From Granulosicoccus sp045110475 (lineage in GTDB: Bacteria > Pseudomonadota > Gammaproteobacteria > Granulosicoccales > Granulosicoccaceae): a DNA stretch of 64,000 bases. Where the stretch lies: contig JBGCGC010000139.1 in assembly GCA_045110475.1 (NCBI GenBank), positions 1 through 64,000 of the forward strand, given 5' to 3'. Below the pieces are notes generated by a model, which saw only the letters and a program-made list of their open reading frames with translations, ran no database searches and was not told where the DNA came from. Both the position numbers and the translations under genes were made by a program. Positions 34,960-44,881 of the stretch are shown piece after piece (position 1 is the first letter of the stretch; each line of letters opens with the position of its first letter).

Positions 34960-36501
34960 ATGTCGAGCCCGAAAGCCCCATCCAGACGCCCAGTGCTATT
35001 GATCATCATGGATGGTATCGGCGTTAATCCCTCCAAGCTGGATAACGCGGTGGCCATGGCCAACACGCCTAATCTTGACAAGATCTACGCAAACAATCCC
35101 GTTTGCCTGTTGGAAGCATCGGGCCGGGCAGTGGGTTTGCCAGAAGGGCAAATGGGTAATTCCGAAGTCGGGCACTTGACGTTAGGGGCTGGAACCGTGC
35201 TTCGTCAGGATCTGGTGAAGATAGGTGATGCTATCAACGATGGCAGCTTTGGTTCCAATGAAGCGATTGCTGCAACTATCAAACGCTGCAATCGTCGAAA
35301 TTTACCGTTACACCTGGTTGGTCTGGTCTCTGACGGGGGGGTGCATAGTCACACCGATCATTTACTCGCACTTATCGAGCTTTGCAGAGTGCACGGTGTA
35401 CTCCCCATACTGCATGCGATCACCGATGGAAGAGATACAGCACCGGATAGTGCACGCGGTTTTCTTGCACGCGTGATGCCCGTGCTTGAAGAGTCAGGTG
35501 GCAAACTTGCCAGTGTGTCTGGCCGTTACTTTGCTATGGATCGCGATTTGCGCTGGGAACGAATAGAGTTGGCCTGGAAAGCCATGGCTAGCGGCGAAGG
35601 CCGGCGAGCTGCTGATCTCGATGATGCTCTGGCCAAGGCTGACGCGAACAACGAGACTGACGAGTTCATTACGCCTACGGTACTAGGCACGGCTAAATCA
35701 TGGGATGAAGACACTGAGGTATTCTTTTTTAATTTTCGCAATGATCGCCCGCGTGAGTTGAGTGAGGCAATGGCTCTGGCAGAATTCGACGGATTTGATC
35801 GCGGCGATTACGCGCCCGTGACGCTAACCACCATGACACGCTATAAAACCGGTTATCCGTTCGCTTGTGCGTTCACCCGTGACGAGCCTGGAGTCACTCT
35901 GGGGCAAGCGGTATCGGATGCCGGGATTCAACAGATTCGGTCGGCTGAGACAGAAAAGTACCCGCACGTAACGTTCTTCTTCAACGGCGGTCGCGATGAG
36001 CCATTGGAAAATGAAGTACGTCTGCTGGTGGATTCACCCAAGGTGGCCACCTATGATCTCCAGCCACAGATGAGTGCTGCTGGCATTACGGATGGCATCG
36101 TCGAGGCGTTGGGGGTGGCTGATGCCGGGCTCATTGTTGTCAATCTTGCCAACGGCGATATGGTTGGGCATACCGGTATTGCCGAAGCTGTTGTCTCGGC
36201 TGTTGAAACCGTTGACGAGATGGTAGGCCGAATGTGGGATGCAGCGGTGGCTAACGGCTACTCGATCGTCTTGACGGCCGATCACGGTAATGCCGACATG
36301 GTGATAGATCCGGTGAGCCGCAAACCTCATACACAGCACACGACCTTCCCGGTGCCGTGTGCCATTTACGATTCCCAGCGGTGGGAGCTGGGAAATGGCA
36401 ACGGCCTTCCTTGTGTTGCCCCCACCGTTTTGCAGCTAATGGGTCTTGAAAAGCCTGCGAGTATGCAGGGCCATTCGCTACTACTGCGGGAAGTGATGTA
36501 G
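34960..36501 (+). CDS. gpmI: Phosphoglycerate mutase, 2,3-BPG-independent
   Basis: 513 residues, full length. Interconverts 3- and 2-phosphoglycerate using two Mn ions. The nucleophile Ser68 is in MGNSEVGHL; further metal motifs are LIIMDGIG, HTDHLL, RDTAPDSA and TADHGNAD. It follows tatC by 83 bp. A GC-rich hairpin (36502-36541) lies directly after the stop. Confidence 0.96.
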   Translation: MSSPKAPSRRPVLLIIMDGIGVNPSKLDNAVAMANTPNLDKIYANNPVCLLEASGRAVGLPEGQMGNSEVGHLTLGAGTVLRQDLVKIGDAINDGSFGSNEAIAATIKRCNRRNLPLHLVGLVSDGGVHSHTDHLLALIELCRVHGVLPILHAITDGRDTAPDSARGFLARVMPVLEESGGKLASVSGRYFAMDRDLRWERIELAWKAMASGEGRRAADLDDALAKADANNETDEFITPTVLGTAKSWDEDTEVFFFNFRNDRPRELSEAMALAEFDGFDRGDYAPVTLTTMTRYKTGYPFACAFTRDEPGVTLGQAVSDAGIQQIRSAETEKYPHVTFFFNGGRDEPLENEVRLLVDSPKVATYDLQPQMSAAGITDGIVEALGVADAGLIVVNLANGDMVGHTGIAEAVVSAVETVDEMVGRMWDAAVANGYSIVLTADHGNADMVIDPVSRKPHTQHTTFPVPCAIYDSQRWELGNGNGLPCVAPTVLQLMGLEKPASMQGHSLLLREVM

Positions 36502-36541
36502 CGTCGGTGGCTAAATCGAGGCTGTTAGTCCACCACCGACG
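36502..36541 (+). terminator. Hairpin after gpmI
   Basis: CGTCGGTGG pairs with CCACCGACG across a 22-nt loop, starting right after the gpmI stop. No T-run follows, so it may be an RNA 3'-end stabiliser or a weak bidirectional terminator between convergent genes. Confidence 0.45.
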
Positions 36542-36583
36542 ATAAGCACAACGTTTTGATTCAACAAAAGGTTAACCTTCGGA

Positions 36584-37417
36584 TCAGGTTTTTTTAGTGT
36601 CATCAACGATGTTCATTGTCGCTACACCGCTATTGCCAAGCTCGACGGCTGCAAAAGGACCACCGTGTCGCAGATGGCCGGGGTCAGTGACGTCCATGGG
36701 GTCTGATTCACCGAAGATCTTGTTGGCAAACTGTTCGGCGTTATCTGTAGGTCGATAGCCCAGAAAGCTGGCCTTCGCGTTGTCCACCGGCGCGCGGTCG
36801 TTGTTGGATACGCCATACACCACGGTGAATCCTGTTATGGGCGTTGTGATGGATTTTTCGACAAGTTGAAATAAATCATCATATGACAACCATGACCCTA
36901 CCGCTCTTGCGTTGGTAACCTGTGCGCAGGAAAGAATGCGTAGACAAACGCTTTCAATCTGACGTTTGTCCCAGTAAAGGCTTGCCAGATCTTCGGAGAA
37001 GCACTTGGCAAGGCCGTAGAAGGTGTCGGGTCGATGAGGCGCATCCGTACCGATAAATTCGTTTTTCATGTGCATGCCTACAGCGTGAATGGAGCTTGCA
37101 TACACCACACGCCTGACACCATTGCGGTAGGCAGCTTCCCAGATGTTGTAAGCACCAATGATGTTGGGTCCGAGAATGGTTTCAAAAGGTGCTTCATCAC
37201 CGTAAGCGCCAAAGTGCACCACCATATCAGCGCCTTCGAGCAATGCGATCATTTCGTCCAGTTGGGTAAGGTCTGCCTTTATATAAGTTTCGTTAGAGAG
37301 CAGCTTGCCGACGTCATCAGCAAGGTCTGAGGAGACGAGGCTATTGGCAAGTTTCGACAAGGGCTCACGCAGATGTGAGCCAAGGCGTCCGGCGGCACCG
37401 GTTAGAACAAGTTTCAT
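36584..37417 (-). CDS. udh: Probable uronate dehydrogenase (extended SDR)
   Basis: 277 residues. Rossmann motif GAAGRLG (7-13), catalytic Tyr134 and Lys138 in YGLAK, and ASSIH. Later features (GPNIIGAYNIWEAA, SYDDLFQLVEKSI, VYGVSNND, LGYRPTDNAE) closely follow the uronate dehydrogenase family, which oxidises galacturonate or glucuronate to the aldarolactone with NAD+. The assignment rests on remembered family patterns. It sits between gpmI and hyuBA and fits the acidic-sugar theme with the rhamnose genes further on. Confidence 0.8.
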   Translation of the reverse strand: MKLVLTGAAGRLGSHLREPLSKLANSLVSSDLADDVGKLLSNETYIKADLTQLDEMIALLEGADMVVHFGAYGDEAPFETILGPNIIGAYNIWEAAYRNGVRRVVYASSIHAVGMHMKNEFIGTDAPHRPDTFYGLAKCFSEDLASLYWDKRQIESVCLRILSCAQVTNARAVGSWLSYDDLFQLVEKSITTPITGFTVVYGVSNNDRAPVDNAKASFLGYRPTDNAEQFANKIFGESDPMDVTDPGHLRHGGPFAAVELGNSGVATMNIVDDTKKT

Positions 37418-37621
37418 GCAGTAGTCTCGCGTTGGCGTTGTAGGTTCAAGATGGCAAGTTGTGTGTTGTGTCTGTGAAGCTGAATAAGATCTGGTTTATA
37501 GCGTTGAGGTTTTATCGTGTGTTCCAGAAATATTTTCGCCTTCGTGTCTATGACGGGTCAATGCGACAATCGCGGACAGTGGTATTTGATCCTGATAACG
37601 GCTGATGGTTACTACTGATCA

Positions 37622-39331
37622 TCAAAGCACCTCTCCACGTTTCACTGCGCGTTCAATGTCTGAAATATCGCTATCAGACAATCCGTAATCCCGCCTTGCG
37701 GCTTCTGCGGTTATATAACCGCGCGCCAGATCACGTTTGACAAGCACGGGATCACGTTCGGCCGGATTGCCGTAGCCAGCACCACCCGGAAACGCCAGCA
37801 TGACTCTCCGGCCGTGAGGTACAAACTGCTTGCCCTTGCCTTTCATCGGGGAGCCATCATCCTGAGCAATCGTGGTTGCAGCACCATCAGCACCTCCCTG
37901 TCGTCCACGTGCAGGATGCTCAACGCGGTCGAACATGGCCTGAAAATCGAACTCATGCCCTTCAACTGCACCGACTTCCATATATTGACCAAGGCCTCCA
38001 CGATGCTGTCCGGCACCGCCACTGTCGGGGCGCAATTCCTTACGCCAGATAATCACTGGACCGGTATGCTCTGTTGCTTCCACTGGCATGGTCATGACAC
38101 CCGATGGAAAAGCGGTTGCATTCAGGCCATCGAGACCTGGACGTGCCCCGGCGCCGCCGGAGTTAAATGTGAGTACCTCTGAACGCACGGCATCAGCAGG
38201 TGCATTCCTGTCGGTACGTGGACGCAAGGACACCTGGAAGTTGCATAAACAGCCAGCACCTTCTGCCGGCACTGTGTGCGGCAGAATCTTGTCCAATGCG
38301 TCATAAACTGTATCAGGCACCATGTGCCCAATAACATGGCGCAAGGCGACGGGAGCTGGGTGTATCGCGTTAACGATGGAATTCTCTGGAGCGACGATCC
38401 TGAATGGCTCAAGAGAGGCCGCATTGTTGGGAATCTCCGGTGCAATAGCACACTTCAAGGCATAGCAGGCGTATGCCTTGGTGTAGACAAGCGGTACGTT
38501 GATACCTTTTTTGTCCAGTCCGGAGGTTCCCTCAAAATCGCAGAGGATATGATCAGCTTCTATGTCAAGGCGAACTTTCAGGTCAACCGGCTTGCTATAA
38601 CCGTCAATAGTCATTGACCCGGTGGCTGACTGCCTTGGCAATGCAGCAATACGTTCTAGAGTAGCTCTGCGCGAGTTATCCAGAATGAACGTTGCAATCT
38701 CGTCCAGTTCAGATAGGGAAAATTCATTCATCATGTCAACAAGACGACGATGTCCTATCTCGTTACACGTTGCCAAGGCATAGATATCGCCAATCAACTG
38801 ATCCGGTTCACGCACGTTACCGCGAATGATATTGACGAGTGTTTTGTCTACCTCTCCTTTATTGGCGAACTTCATGATTGGTATATAAAGGCCTTCTTCA
38901 TATATTGAATTGGCATCTGCCCCGAACCCACGCCCACCAATGTCGACGATATGCGCGGTGCAGCCAAAGAAGCCAATAAGCTGACCGTTTAGAAAAGAAG
39001 GACTGACAACGGTGATGTCATGCAAGTGGCCTGTGCCCTCCCACGGGTCGTTGGTGATGTAGACATCGCCTTGCAGAATATTGTCGCGACCAATTCGTTT
39101 AATAAAGTGCGCAATAGCGTCGGCCATTGCATTGACATGCCCGGGGGTGCCCGTTACCGCCTGCGCCAGCATTTGACCGTGTGTGTCGTAAACACCGGCA
39201 GATAAGTCACCCGCCTCACGAACCGACGTGGAGAATGCAGTTCGAACCAGAGCCTGCGCCTGTTCCTCGACTACTGATATCAATCGGTTCCACATCACCT
39301 GATTGGATACCGTGTTGAGTTTGCTACTCAC
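37622..39331 (-). CDS. hyuB: Hydantoinase B/oxoprolinase family protein
   Basis: 569 residues, HyuB family. Visible: RTAFSTSVREAGDLSAGVYD near the start, DVYITNDPWEGTGHLHD, GRGFGADANSIYEEGL and a C-terminal GGAGYGNPAERDP, all typical. With HyuA it forms an ATP-dependent enzyme that opens hydantoins, 5-oxoproline or related lactams. Its start overlaps the hyuA stop by 4 bp. The substrate is not defined by sequence. Confidence 0.9.
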   Translation of the reverse strand: MSSKLNTVSNQVMWNRLISVVEEQAQALVRTAFSTSVREAGDLSAGVYDTHGQMLAQAVTGTPGHVNAMADAIAHFIKRIGRDNILQGDVYITNDPWEGTGHLHDITVVSPSFLNGQLIGFFGCTAHIVDIGGRGFGADANSIYEEGLYIPIMKFANKGEVDKTLVNIIRGNVREPDQLIGDIYALATCNEIGHRRLVDMMNEFSLSELDEIATFILDNSRRATLERIAALPRQSATGSMTIDGYSKPVDLKVRLDIEADHILCDFEGTSGLDKKGINVPLVYTKAYACYALKCAIAPEIPNNAASLEPFRIVAPENSIVNAIHPAPVALRHVIGHMVPDTVYDALDKILPHTVPAEGAGCLCNFQVSLRPRTDRNAPADAVRSEVLTFNSGGAGARPGLDGLNATAFPSGVMTMPVEATEHTGPVIIWRKELRPDSGGAGQHRGGLGQYMEVGAVEGHEFDFQAMFDRVEHPARGRQGGADGAATTIAQDDGSPMKGKGKQFVPHGRRVMLAFPGGAGYGNPAERDPVLVKRDLARGYITAEAARRDYGLSDSDISDIERAVKRGEVL

Positions 39332-41415
39332 GATGCGTCACTCCCGACGATAACGTCGATGCAGCCATCTGGTTGCCGAATGGCCCAGCGGCTCGATGGC
39401 AGAATAATGGTGGTTTCGTCCTCGGTAATGACAGCCGGCCCCTTAACGGTGTCACCGGTTGACATATCAATTCGGTTGACGATTGCCGAGCTTACACTGT
39501 GTCCGAGGCGTGGATCAAAAACGTCTCGCTGGCCGGTAAGCTTCGCCGCCTTGCCACCGTTTTCAGGGGCAACACGATCTACGCTCTGATGGGGAGTTGT
39601 GGCATTGACAGCCCAGACGGTGATCTCCACATCCATACCATCAACAGTGCGTCCAAACAGTGAAGCGTAATCTTCCTCAAAGCGGCGTAAAAAGGTTTGT
39701 ACGTCCGGGTTCAAGGCTTGCTCTGCAGTCAGATCAATCGGAATTTCCCAGCCTTGTCCGCTGTAGCGCATATACACCTTGAATTCAGACACTATCTCGG
39801 CGATGGCATCGCAGGAGTGTACAAAGCCTGTAGCCTCTGCTTGCAGTTCTGTTAATAACGCCTTGATCAACGCCGGATCGAAGTCAGACAGGCGCATGTA
39901 TACACTTCGGTTGGCTTCAAAACTGAATGGTGCTCGCAAAAAGCCAATAGCTGACCCCACACCGGCACCCGGTGGCACTAGCAGACGTTCGATGCCCAGC
40001 TTTTCGCAGAGTCGGCCAGCATGCAGGGGCGCGGCACCGCCGAATGCAATCATGGTGTATTCAGCCAGGTCCTCACCGTTTTCAACCGCGTGCACCCTGG
40101 CTGCGTTAGCCATGTTTTCATCGACGACCTCTGCAAGGCCGAATGCGGCCGTTTGGGCATCCATGTCGAGTGTGGTACCGATAACGCTATGTAATGCCTG
40201 GCTTGAACGATCGGTATGCAGTGTTATAGATCCACCTGCGAAATTGTCTGGATCCAGCTTGCCTAAAACCAGATCAGCATCGGTTACCGCAGGGTTTTCT
40301 CCACCACGTCCATAGCAGGCTGGACCGGGTTCTGAGCCTGCTGATTCTGGTCCGACACGGATTTGTCTGAGACTGTCAACATGCGCCAGCGAACCACCGC
40401 CCGCACCAATCTCAACCATGTCGATAACGGGGATGGAAATAGGCATTCCCGAGCCTTTCTTGAAACGGTAAGTACGGGCAACTTCAAACACACGGCTGGT
40501 TTTTGGCGTCTGGTTCTTGATCAGGCAAATCTTAGCCGTAGTGCCGCCCATATCAAATGACAGTACTTTATCCAGACCATAGCGAGCAGCAATATTGGCG
40601 GCGAAGACTGCGCCGCCTGCCGGACCAGACTCGACAAGTCGTACTGGAAAATCAGCAGCACTTTCTATGGAGATAATGCCACCGCCAGAGTGCATTAAAA
40701 AAATGGAGCAATTTACTCCTTCGTTTTGTAAACGACCTTCCAGTCGTCCCAGATAACTTTTCATCAATGGCTTGATGTACGCATTGGCCACCACTGTATT
40801 GAAGCGCTCGTATTCACGCATCTGCGGTGAGACTTCAGAGGATAGTGAAATCATGACCTCTGGCAATCGTGCGGCCAGAACATCACGTACCTGTTGTTCG
40901 TGCACTGGGTTGGCATAACTGTGCAACAAACCCACTGCAACACTTTCATACTGCGCTAACTCAATCTGATCAACGAGTGCATTGATCTCGTCAGATACAA
41001 GAGGAATCAGTATTTGCCCAGAGGCATCAACGCGTTCCCTGAGTGTCAGTCGGCTTTGCCTGGGCAAAAGAGGGTCGGGCAAACTGAGGTTCAGATCGTA
41101 TTGCTCAAATCGCGATTCTGTTCGCATCTCGATGACGTCCCGAAAACCCTCTGTGGTAATCAACACGGTTTTAGCACCACGTCTTTCTATCAGAGCGTTG
41201 GTGGCAAGCGTGGTGCCGTGAATAATCTGACCGATGTCGGATGGGTTGGCACCCGCTTTTGCACAGACCTGATGTAGTCCGTCGATGATCGCATCCTCTG
41301 GCGCACTGTATGTCGTGAGCACTTTGGTTGAAAACTGTCGACCATTGATTTCCAGAACGACGTCGGTGAACGTACCGCCGATATCGACACCCAGACGATG
41401 AGATGTCTGACTCAT
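39328..41415 (-). CDS. hyuA: Hydantoinase A/oxoprolinase family protein
   Basis: 695 residues, ASKHA-type ATPase subunit. The phosphate loop LGVDIGGTFTDVVLE starts the protein; IIHGTTLATNALIERRG, SFDMGGTTAKICLI, VEIGAGGGSLA and AFGGAAPLHA follow in family order. It pairs with HyuB (4-bp overlap). The gene lies next to a LysR remnant that may once have controlled the pair. Confidence 0.92.
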   Translation of the reverse strand: MSQTSHRLGVDIGGTFTDVVLEINGRQFSTKVLTTYSAPEDAIIDGLHQVCAKAGANPSDIGQIIHGTTLATNALIERRGAKTVLITTEGFRDVIEMRTESRFEQYDLNLSLPDPLLPRQSRLTLRERVDASGQILIPLVSDEINALVDQIELAQYESVAVGLLHSYANPVHEQQVRDVLAARLPEVMISLSSEVSPQMREYERFNTVVANAYIKPLMKSYLGRLEGRLQNEGVNCSIFLMHSGGGIISIESAADFPVRLVESGPAGGAVFAANIAARYGLDKVLSFDMGGTTAKICLIKNQTPKTSRVFEVARTYRFKKGSGMPISIPVIDMVEIGAGGGSLAHVDSLRQIRVGPESAGSEPGPACYGRGGENPAVTDADLVLGKLDPDNFAGGSITLHTDRSSQALHSVIGTTLDMDAQTAAFGLAEVVDENMANAARVHAVENGEDLAEYTMIAFGGAAPLHAGRLCEKLGIERLLVPPGAGVGSAIGFLRAPFSFEANRSVYMRLSDFDPALIKALLTELQAEATGFVHSCDAIAEIVSEFKVYMRYSGQGWEIPIDLTAEQALNPDVQTFLRRFEEDYASLFGRTVDGMDVEITVWAVNATTPHQSVDRVAPENGGKAAKLTGQRDVFDPRLGHSVSSAIVNRIDMSTGDTVKGPAVITEDETTIILPSSRWAIRQPDGCIDVIVGSDAS

Positions 41416-41627
41416 GATTTCTGCTTCCTGTTGTTTAGTCGCGAAACTGCCTGCCTAGCGGCTCTTTCTGTGGAATCCAACGCTTGATCGAGGTGCAACG
41501 CTGATGGATTGCCTGAGTCTTCGAAAAAAACGTGTCGCGTTTGCCTGATTTACTGGAACGCCAGTCGTTTATCGTTTTCATCGTTAGCGCGTCGACACCT
41601 GCCAGCTCATATGACAGGAATCATTGA

Positions 41628-41861
41628 ATAACATCAAATTATTGTCTCTATTTAGCCATCAACGGCATGGGTGTGGCAACCTTACCTCGATCCATGGTCG
41701 TTGATGCTATAAAAAAGGGAGATGTTGTGGAGGTCAAGTATCGATGGACGCCAGAGAGTCTTGACTTCCGGGCTCGCTACGATGATAGGAAATCCCCGAC
41801 GTTTGTCGGAGATATCGCAATGCTGGCGCAGGGTGTATCAGTCGCCAAGAATATCGATTGA
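41628..41861 (+). pseudogene. Remnant of a LysR-type regulator C-terminus
   Basis: The frame is open from 41628 (after an in-frame stop at 41625-41627) to 41861. It reads YLAINGMGVATLPRSMVVDA, then KKGDVVEV and WTPESLDFRARYDDR, which looks like the last 75 residues of a LysR effector-binding domain (the strand-helix around GMGVATLP and the basic end). No DNA-binding half is present upstream. An independent small protein from the ATG at 41667 is possible but less likely. Its end overlaps the beta-helix gene by 24 bp. Confidence 0.5.
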
Positions 41862-42974
41862 ATTGTTGGACACGCCACTGCCTTGGTAAAGTGCACCTTG
41901 AACGTTGTCGCGTCCGATACCGCTAATCTGGCACAAGGTATTGTTGCGTTGCAAGGCAAAGCCATATAGCTGCCAGTGGCCGCGGCCGCCTTCGTTTTTG
42001 TCATACGCCTGACAACCGATGAGCTGCACACGGCTGCGGTTGGGAATGATGCAAAAGCCAAAATACCGAGCTACTGGTGTATCACGATTCCAGCTGTTTG
42101 AGTCTGCGTGGCAGGAGGTGAGTGATACCTGACCTGAAGCGATATAAAAGCCATGCCGTTCATTGTCCTGGGATTCACAGGCAGTTAGTTCGTTTCTGAC
42201 CGAACGGATATTAAAGCCACTTCCATCTGAATACCAGGCTTTGCAATTGGTTATTCTGTTGTTGGCGGACTGGATTCTGAACCCATCCAGACCACTACTT
42301 CCCGACTCGCATTGATGGATGAAGCCATCAGGGCTGTTAATGACGAATCCATAGCCCCCCGCCTGCCATACCCGAACCCGTGTCAGGCAAGCAGCGCGGT
42401 TTCTGGAGCCCGTTATGTACACGCCGTGCCGGCGTACATTGTAGACATAGACGTCGGTAAGGTAATTGGCCGCGTCCGGGCTTCCATCTTCGAAGTTCGC
42501 ATTACTTGTGACATTTAATAGAATGCCTGATATATCCATGGATCTGCCATTGAGTGCCAGATTACAGATAGTGACTTTATCAACGCTACTGTTATTGGCT
42601 TGAATCAGCGCACCAGACCATGATTGTGTTGCGGTTAGAACGGATGACCGTCCGCTTCCCGTCAACAGGGTTTTGCTGCGCACTCGGACAGGGCCGGTGC
42701 AATTAAAGCGTCCGGGCGAAAGCGCAACAACGCCACCCAGACCTGCCTGTGCATTGATCGCTTGATTGATGGTGTTCTGATCAGCACTGCCAGTGCACAC
42801 AAAGTCAGCAGCATCCTGCATCTCTTGAGGAGCCTCTGATGATGCCACCAGCGTTGAGAATCCGGATGAACCCACGTTGGCAGACGCTACGCCAGACTGC
42901 ACAGCCATACCGGCTGCGGCCACTGTGGTTCCTGCAACGGGGATATAGCGTAAAAAGTCTCGTCGATCAGACAT
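41838..42974 (-). CDS. Tat-exported right-handed beta-helix protein
   Basis: 378 residues. The twin-arginine signal is RRDFLRYI (4-11) followed by a hydrophobic stretch ending VASA. A short motif around INQAINAQAGLGGVVALSPG is the start commonly seen in pectate-lyase-like beta-helix folds; the body is a ladder of short strands with repeated N/G turns and regularly placed Cys. Candidate polysaccharide lyase, hydrolase or binding protein; no catalytic residues can be assigned. It is next to the rhamnose locus and divergent from rhaM. Confidence 0.75.
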   Translation of the reverse strand: MSDRRDFLRYIPVAGTTVAAAGMAVQSGVASANVGSSGFSTLVASSEAPQEMQDAADFVCTGSADQNTINQAINAQAGLGGVVALSPGRFNCTGPVRVRSKTLLTGSGRSSVLTATQSWSGALIQANNSSVDKVTICNLALNGRSMDISGILLNVTSNANFEDGSPDAANYLTDVYVYNVRRHGVYITGSRNRAACLTRVRVWQAGGYGFVINSPDGFIHQCESGSSGLDGFRIQSANNRITNCKAWYSDGSGFNIRSVRNELTACESQDNERHGFYIASGQVSLTSCHADSNSWNRDTPVARYFGFCIIPNRSRVQLIGCQAYDKNEGGRGHWQLYGFALQRNNTLCQISGIGRDNVQGALYQGSGVSNNSIDILGD

Positions 42975-43193
42975 GATTTAATTCTCCTTGGTGGATGTTA
43001 ATTCAACTGAACAGTACTTGAGATTATGACAAGCAGGGGAAAATGTAAGAAGATAAACGATGACAACGCGAGAAAATGAAAATATCAGGATGTTGGTGTG
43101 TGTCTGAAATTTCCAGATGTGTGGCCTTAAAACTCACTTGATTTTTCACATGTTTGTATTGCCGGTCTCGTAAAAACCTAAGGGGCAAACACG

Positions 43194-43508
43194 ATGGAAC
43201 AGATCGGATTTCGGATGCAATTGAATTCAGGTCAGGCGGCAGAGTATCAACGTCGTCATGATCAGATCTGGCCCGAGCTCATTGTGTTGTTAAAACAAGC
43301 GGGAGTATCAGACTATTCAATTTTTTTGCATGAGGAGACAAACAGTCTGTTTGCGGTGCTGCGCCGCACGCCTGATCACGCTATGGACAGGCTGCCACTG
43401 GAGCCCATCATGCAGAAATGGTGGAAGCATATGAGCGATATCATGTCGTGTGATACCAGCAATGAGCCTGTTGTAGAGCCTCTGGAGAGAGTCTTTTACC
43501 TTGCGTGA
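43194..43508 (+). CDS. rhaM: L-rhamnose mutarotase
   Basis: 104 residues, the normal length. Interconverts alpha and beta L-rhamnose so that the isomerase or transporter gets its preferred anomer. Family residues: GFRMQL, YQRRHDQIWPEL, SIFLHEE and WWKHMSDIM. An AGGGG ribosome site precedes the ATG. It converges with the kinase gene, overlapping its end by 13 bp. It is called rhaU in rhizobia. Confidence 0.93.
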   Translation: MEQIGFRMQLNSGQAAEYQRRHDQIWPELIVLLKQAGVSDYSIFLHEETNSLFAVLRRTPDHAMDRLPLEPIMQKWWKHMSDIMSCDTSNEPVVEPLERVFYLA

Positions 43509-44878
43509 ATGCAAAGCTGTTCTCGCCAGGCTGCGGCATAATGTTCCAGCCTGTTTCGCTGTGCCTCACTAAGTCTTACTTGTTCGTAATCAGGTAAATA
43601 TTCGGGTGCGCTGACTAACATGGCTGCCCCGACACTGGTCCCCGTCTGCGATGTGCCGATAAACACAGGCCGTTGACTAACGGCTGCCAGCATCCTTGCG
43701 TATATCGTATCGTGCGCTAGTGGACCTTCGATAAAAGTAGGGCCGCAGCTTCCTATCTGTAGCATGCATTCATGTGTCATGAGAGCCAGGTATAAAGTAA
43801 CGACGCAGGCTTTCATTTCGCTGTCATGTTGTACGTCGGCGCCGACCCAGCGGCTGGATGACGTCGGGTAAGGGCCCGTGTCTGTGACCACTGATGGCAT
43901 CAACATGGCAGGAGATGTCTGGTTGACAAGCAGCCTATCCATTGTGTGCTCATTAGCAAGCGTCGAGACATTCAACAGCTCACGTTCGCGTCCACCCATG
44001 AATCGGGCAGAGGGTACGCTCTCACCTTTCGCATTAACGTTGAGCAACGTATCCTTGTACTCATCGAGAGTGACTGGTGTTGCTCCCATGGCCATCGCGA
44101 CGAACCAGGTGCCGGTTGATACCACAGAATAAGGTGCATTTCGCGCTATCAGATGCGGTACCAGTGATGCGTTGGAATCGTGTATGCCCGTATATACCGG
44201 GGTTTTAGTCTGTAAACCCGTTGATGTTGCAATAGTGCTGCGCAGTTGGCCGCACAGTTGGCCGGAGTGTCTAGTGGGTGGCATCAGTGATCGCCAGTTC
44301 ATGGTATCCACCAGACTTGAATAGCGTTGCTGCAAAGGTTCATATAAATCAGAGTGACAACCCAGTGATGTGACATCGTTACACCGTTGGCCACAGAGTC
44401 GGTAAATCCAGTATTGAGGCCACGTCAAGACGGTATGCGTGTGTGCAAACTGATTTTTAAATCGTGATTGCTGCCAGTACAACTGAGCGCCTATGTTCAA
44501 ACCACCGGGCAAGGCAGGTGAGCCGGTATCCGCGAACGCAGGACGGTGCCGATTGTATTCATCTCGCAATTCATCAACGCCGGAAAATTCATAGTCAAGC
44601 ACGGGTAGTACCAGTTGCCCGGCACTATCGATCAAGGCAACTGTTGCTCCGTGCGTCGTGACGGTAATAGCGTCAATTGAATATTCTGCAGACAGGGCAC
44701 GTAAGGACGCTAAAACGAATTTCTCGATAGCCTGATGATCAAGACTTGGATAAAGCGTGTCGGTGTTGATAGTCGCTACCTGAGTGACAACATGTACTTC
44801 CGTTGCCGAGTGAGTGTCAACCAGCGCCACTTTGGAATTGGTTTTGCCCAGATCGATGACGGCAACAAAACGAGTCAT
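43496..44878 (-). CDS. rhaK: FGGY-family sugar kinase of the rhamnose locus
   Basis: 460 residues. The ASKHA phosphate-1 motif VIDLGKTNSKVALVD starts the protein; the catalytic Asp probably lies in YTGIHDSNAS; VSTGTWFVAM is the adenosine-side motif. By context with the rhizobial rha cluster it phosphorylates L-rhamnulose, although rhizobial RhaK is unlike E. coli RhaB. It is last in the run rhaS-T-P-Q-K and lies 3 bp after the permease. Confidence 0.85.
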   Translation of the reverse strand: MTRFVAVIDLGKTNSKVALVDTHSATEVHVVTQVATINTDTLYPSLDHQAIEKFVLASLRALSAEYSIDAITVTTHGATVALIDSAGQLVLPVLDYEFSGVDELRDEYNRHRPAFADTGSPALPGGLNIGAQLYWQQSRFKNQFAHTHTVLTWPQYWIYRLCGQRCNDVTSLGCHSDLYEPLQQRYSSLVDTMNWRSLMPPTRHSGQLCGQLRSTIATSTGLQTKTPVYTGIHDSNASLVPHLIARNAPYSVVSTGTWFVAMAMGATPVTLDEYKDTLLNVNAKGESVPSARFMGGRERELLNVSTLANEHTMDRLLVNQTSPAMLMPSVVTDTGPYPTSSSRWVGADVQHDSEMKACVVTLYLALMTHECMLQIGSCGPTFIEGPLAHDTIYARMLAAVSQRPVFIGTSQTGTSVGAAMLVSAPEYLPDYEQVRLSEAQRNRLEHYAAAWREQLCIHAR

Positions 44879-44881
44879 GAG

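Noticed and set aside
43496..43508. Possible frameshift where rhaM and rhaK ends overlap
   Set aside because: The genes are on opposite strands and both have full-length, normal C-termini; it is a simple convergent overlap.
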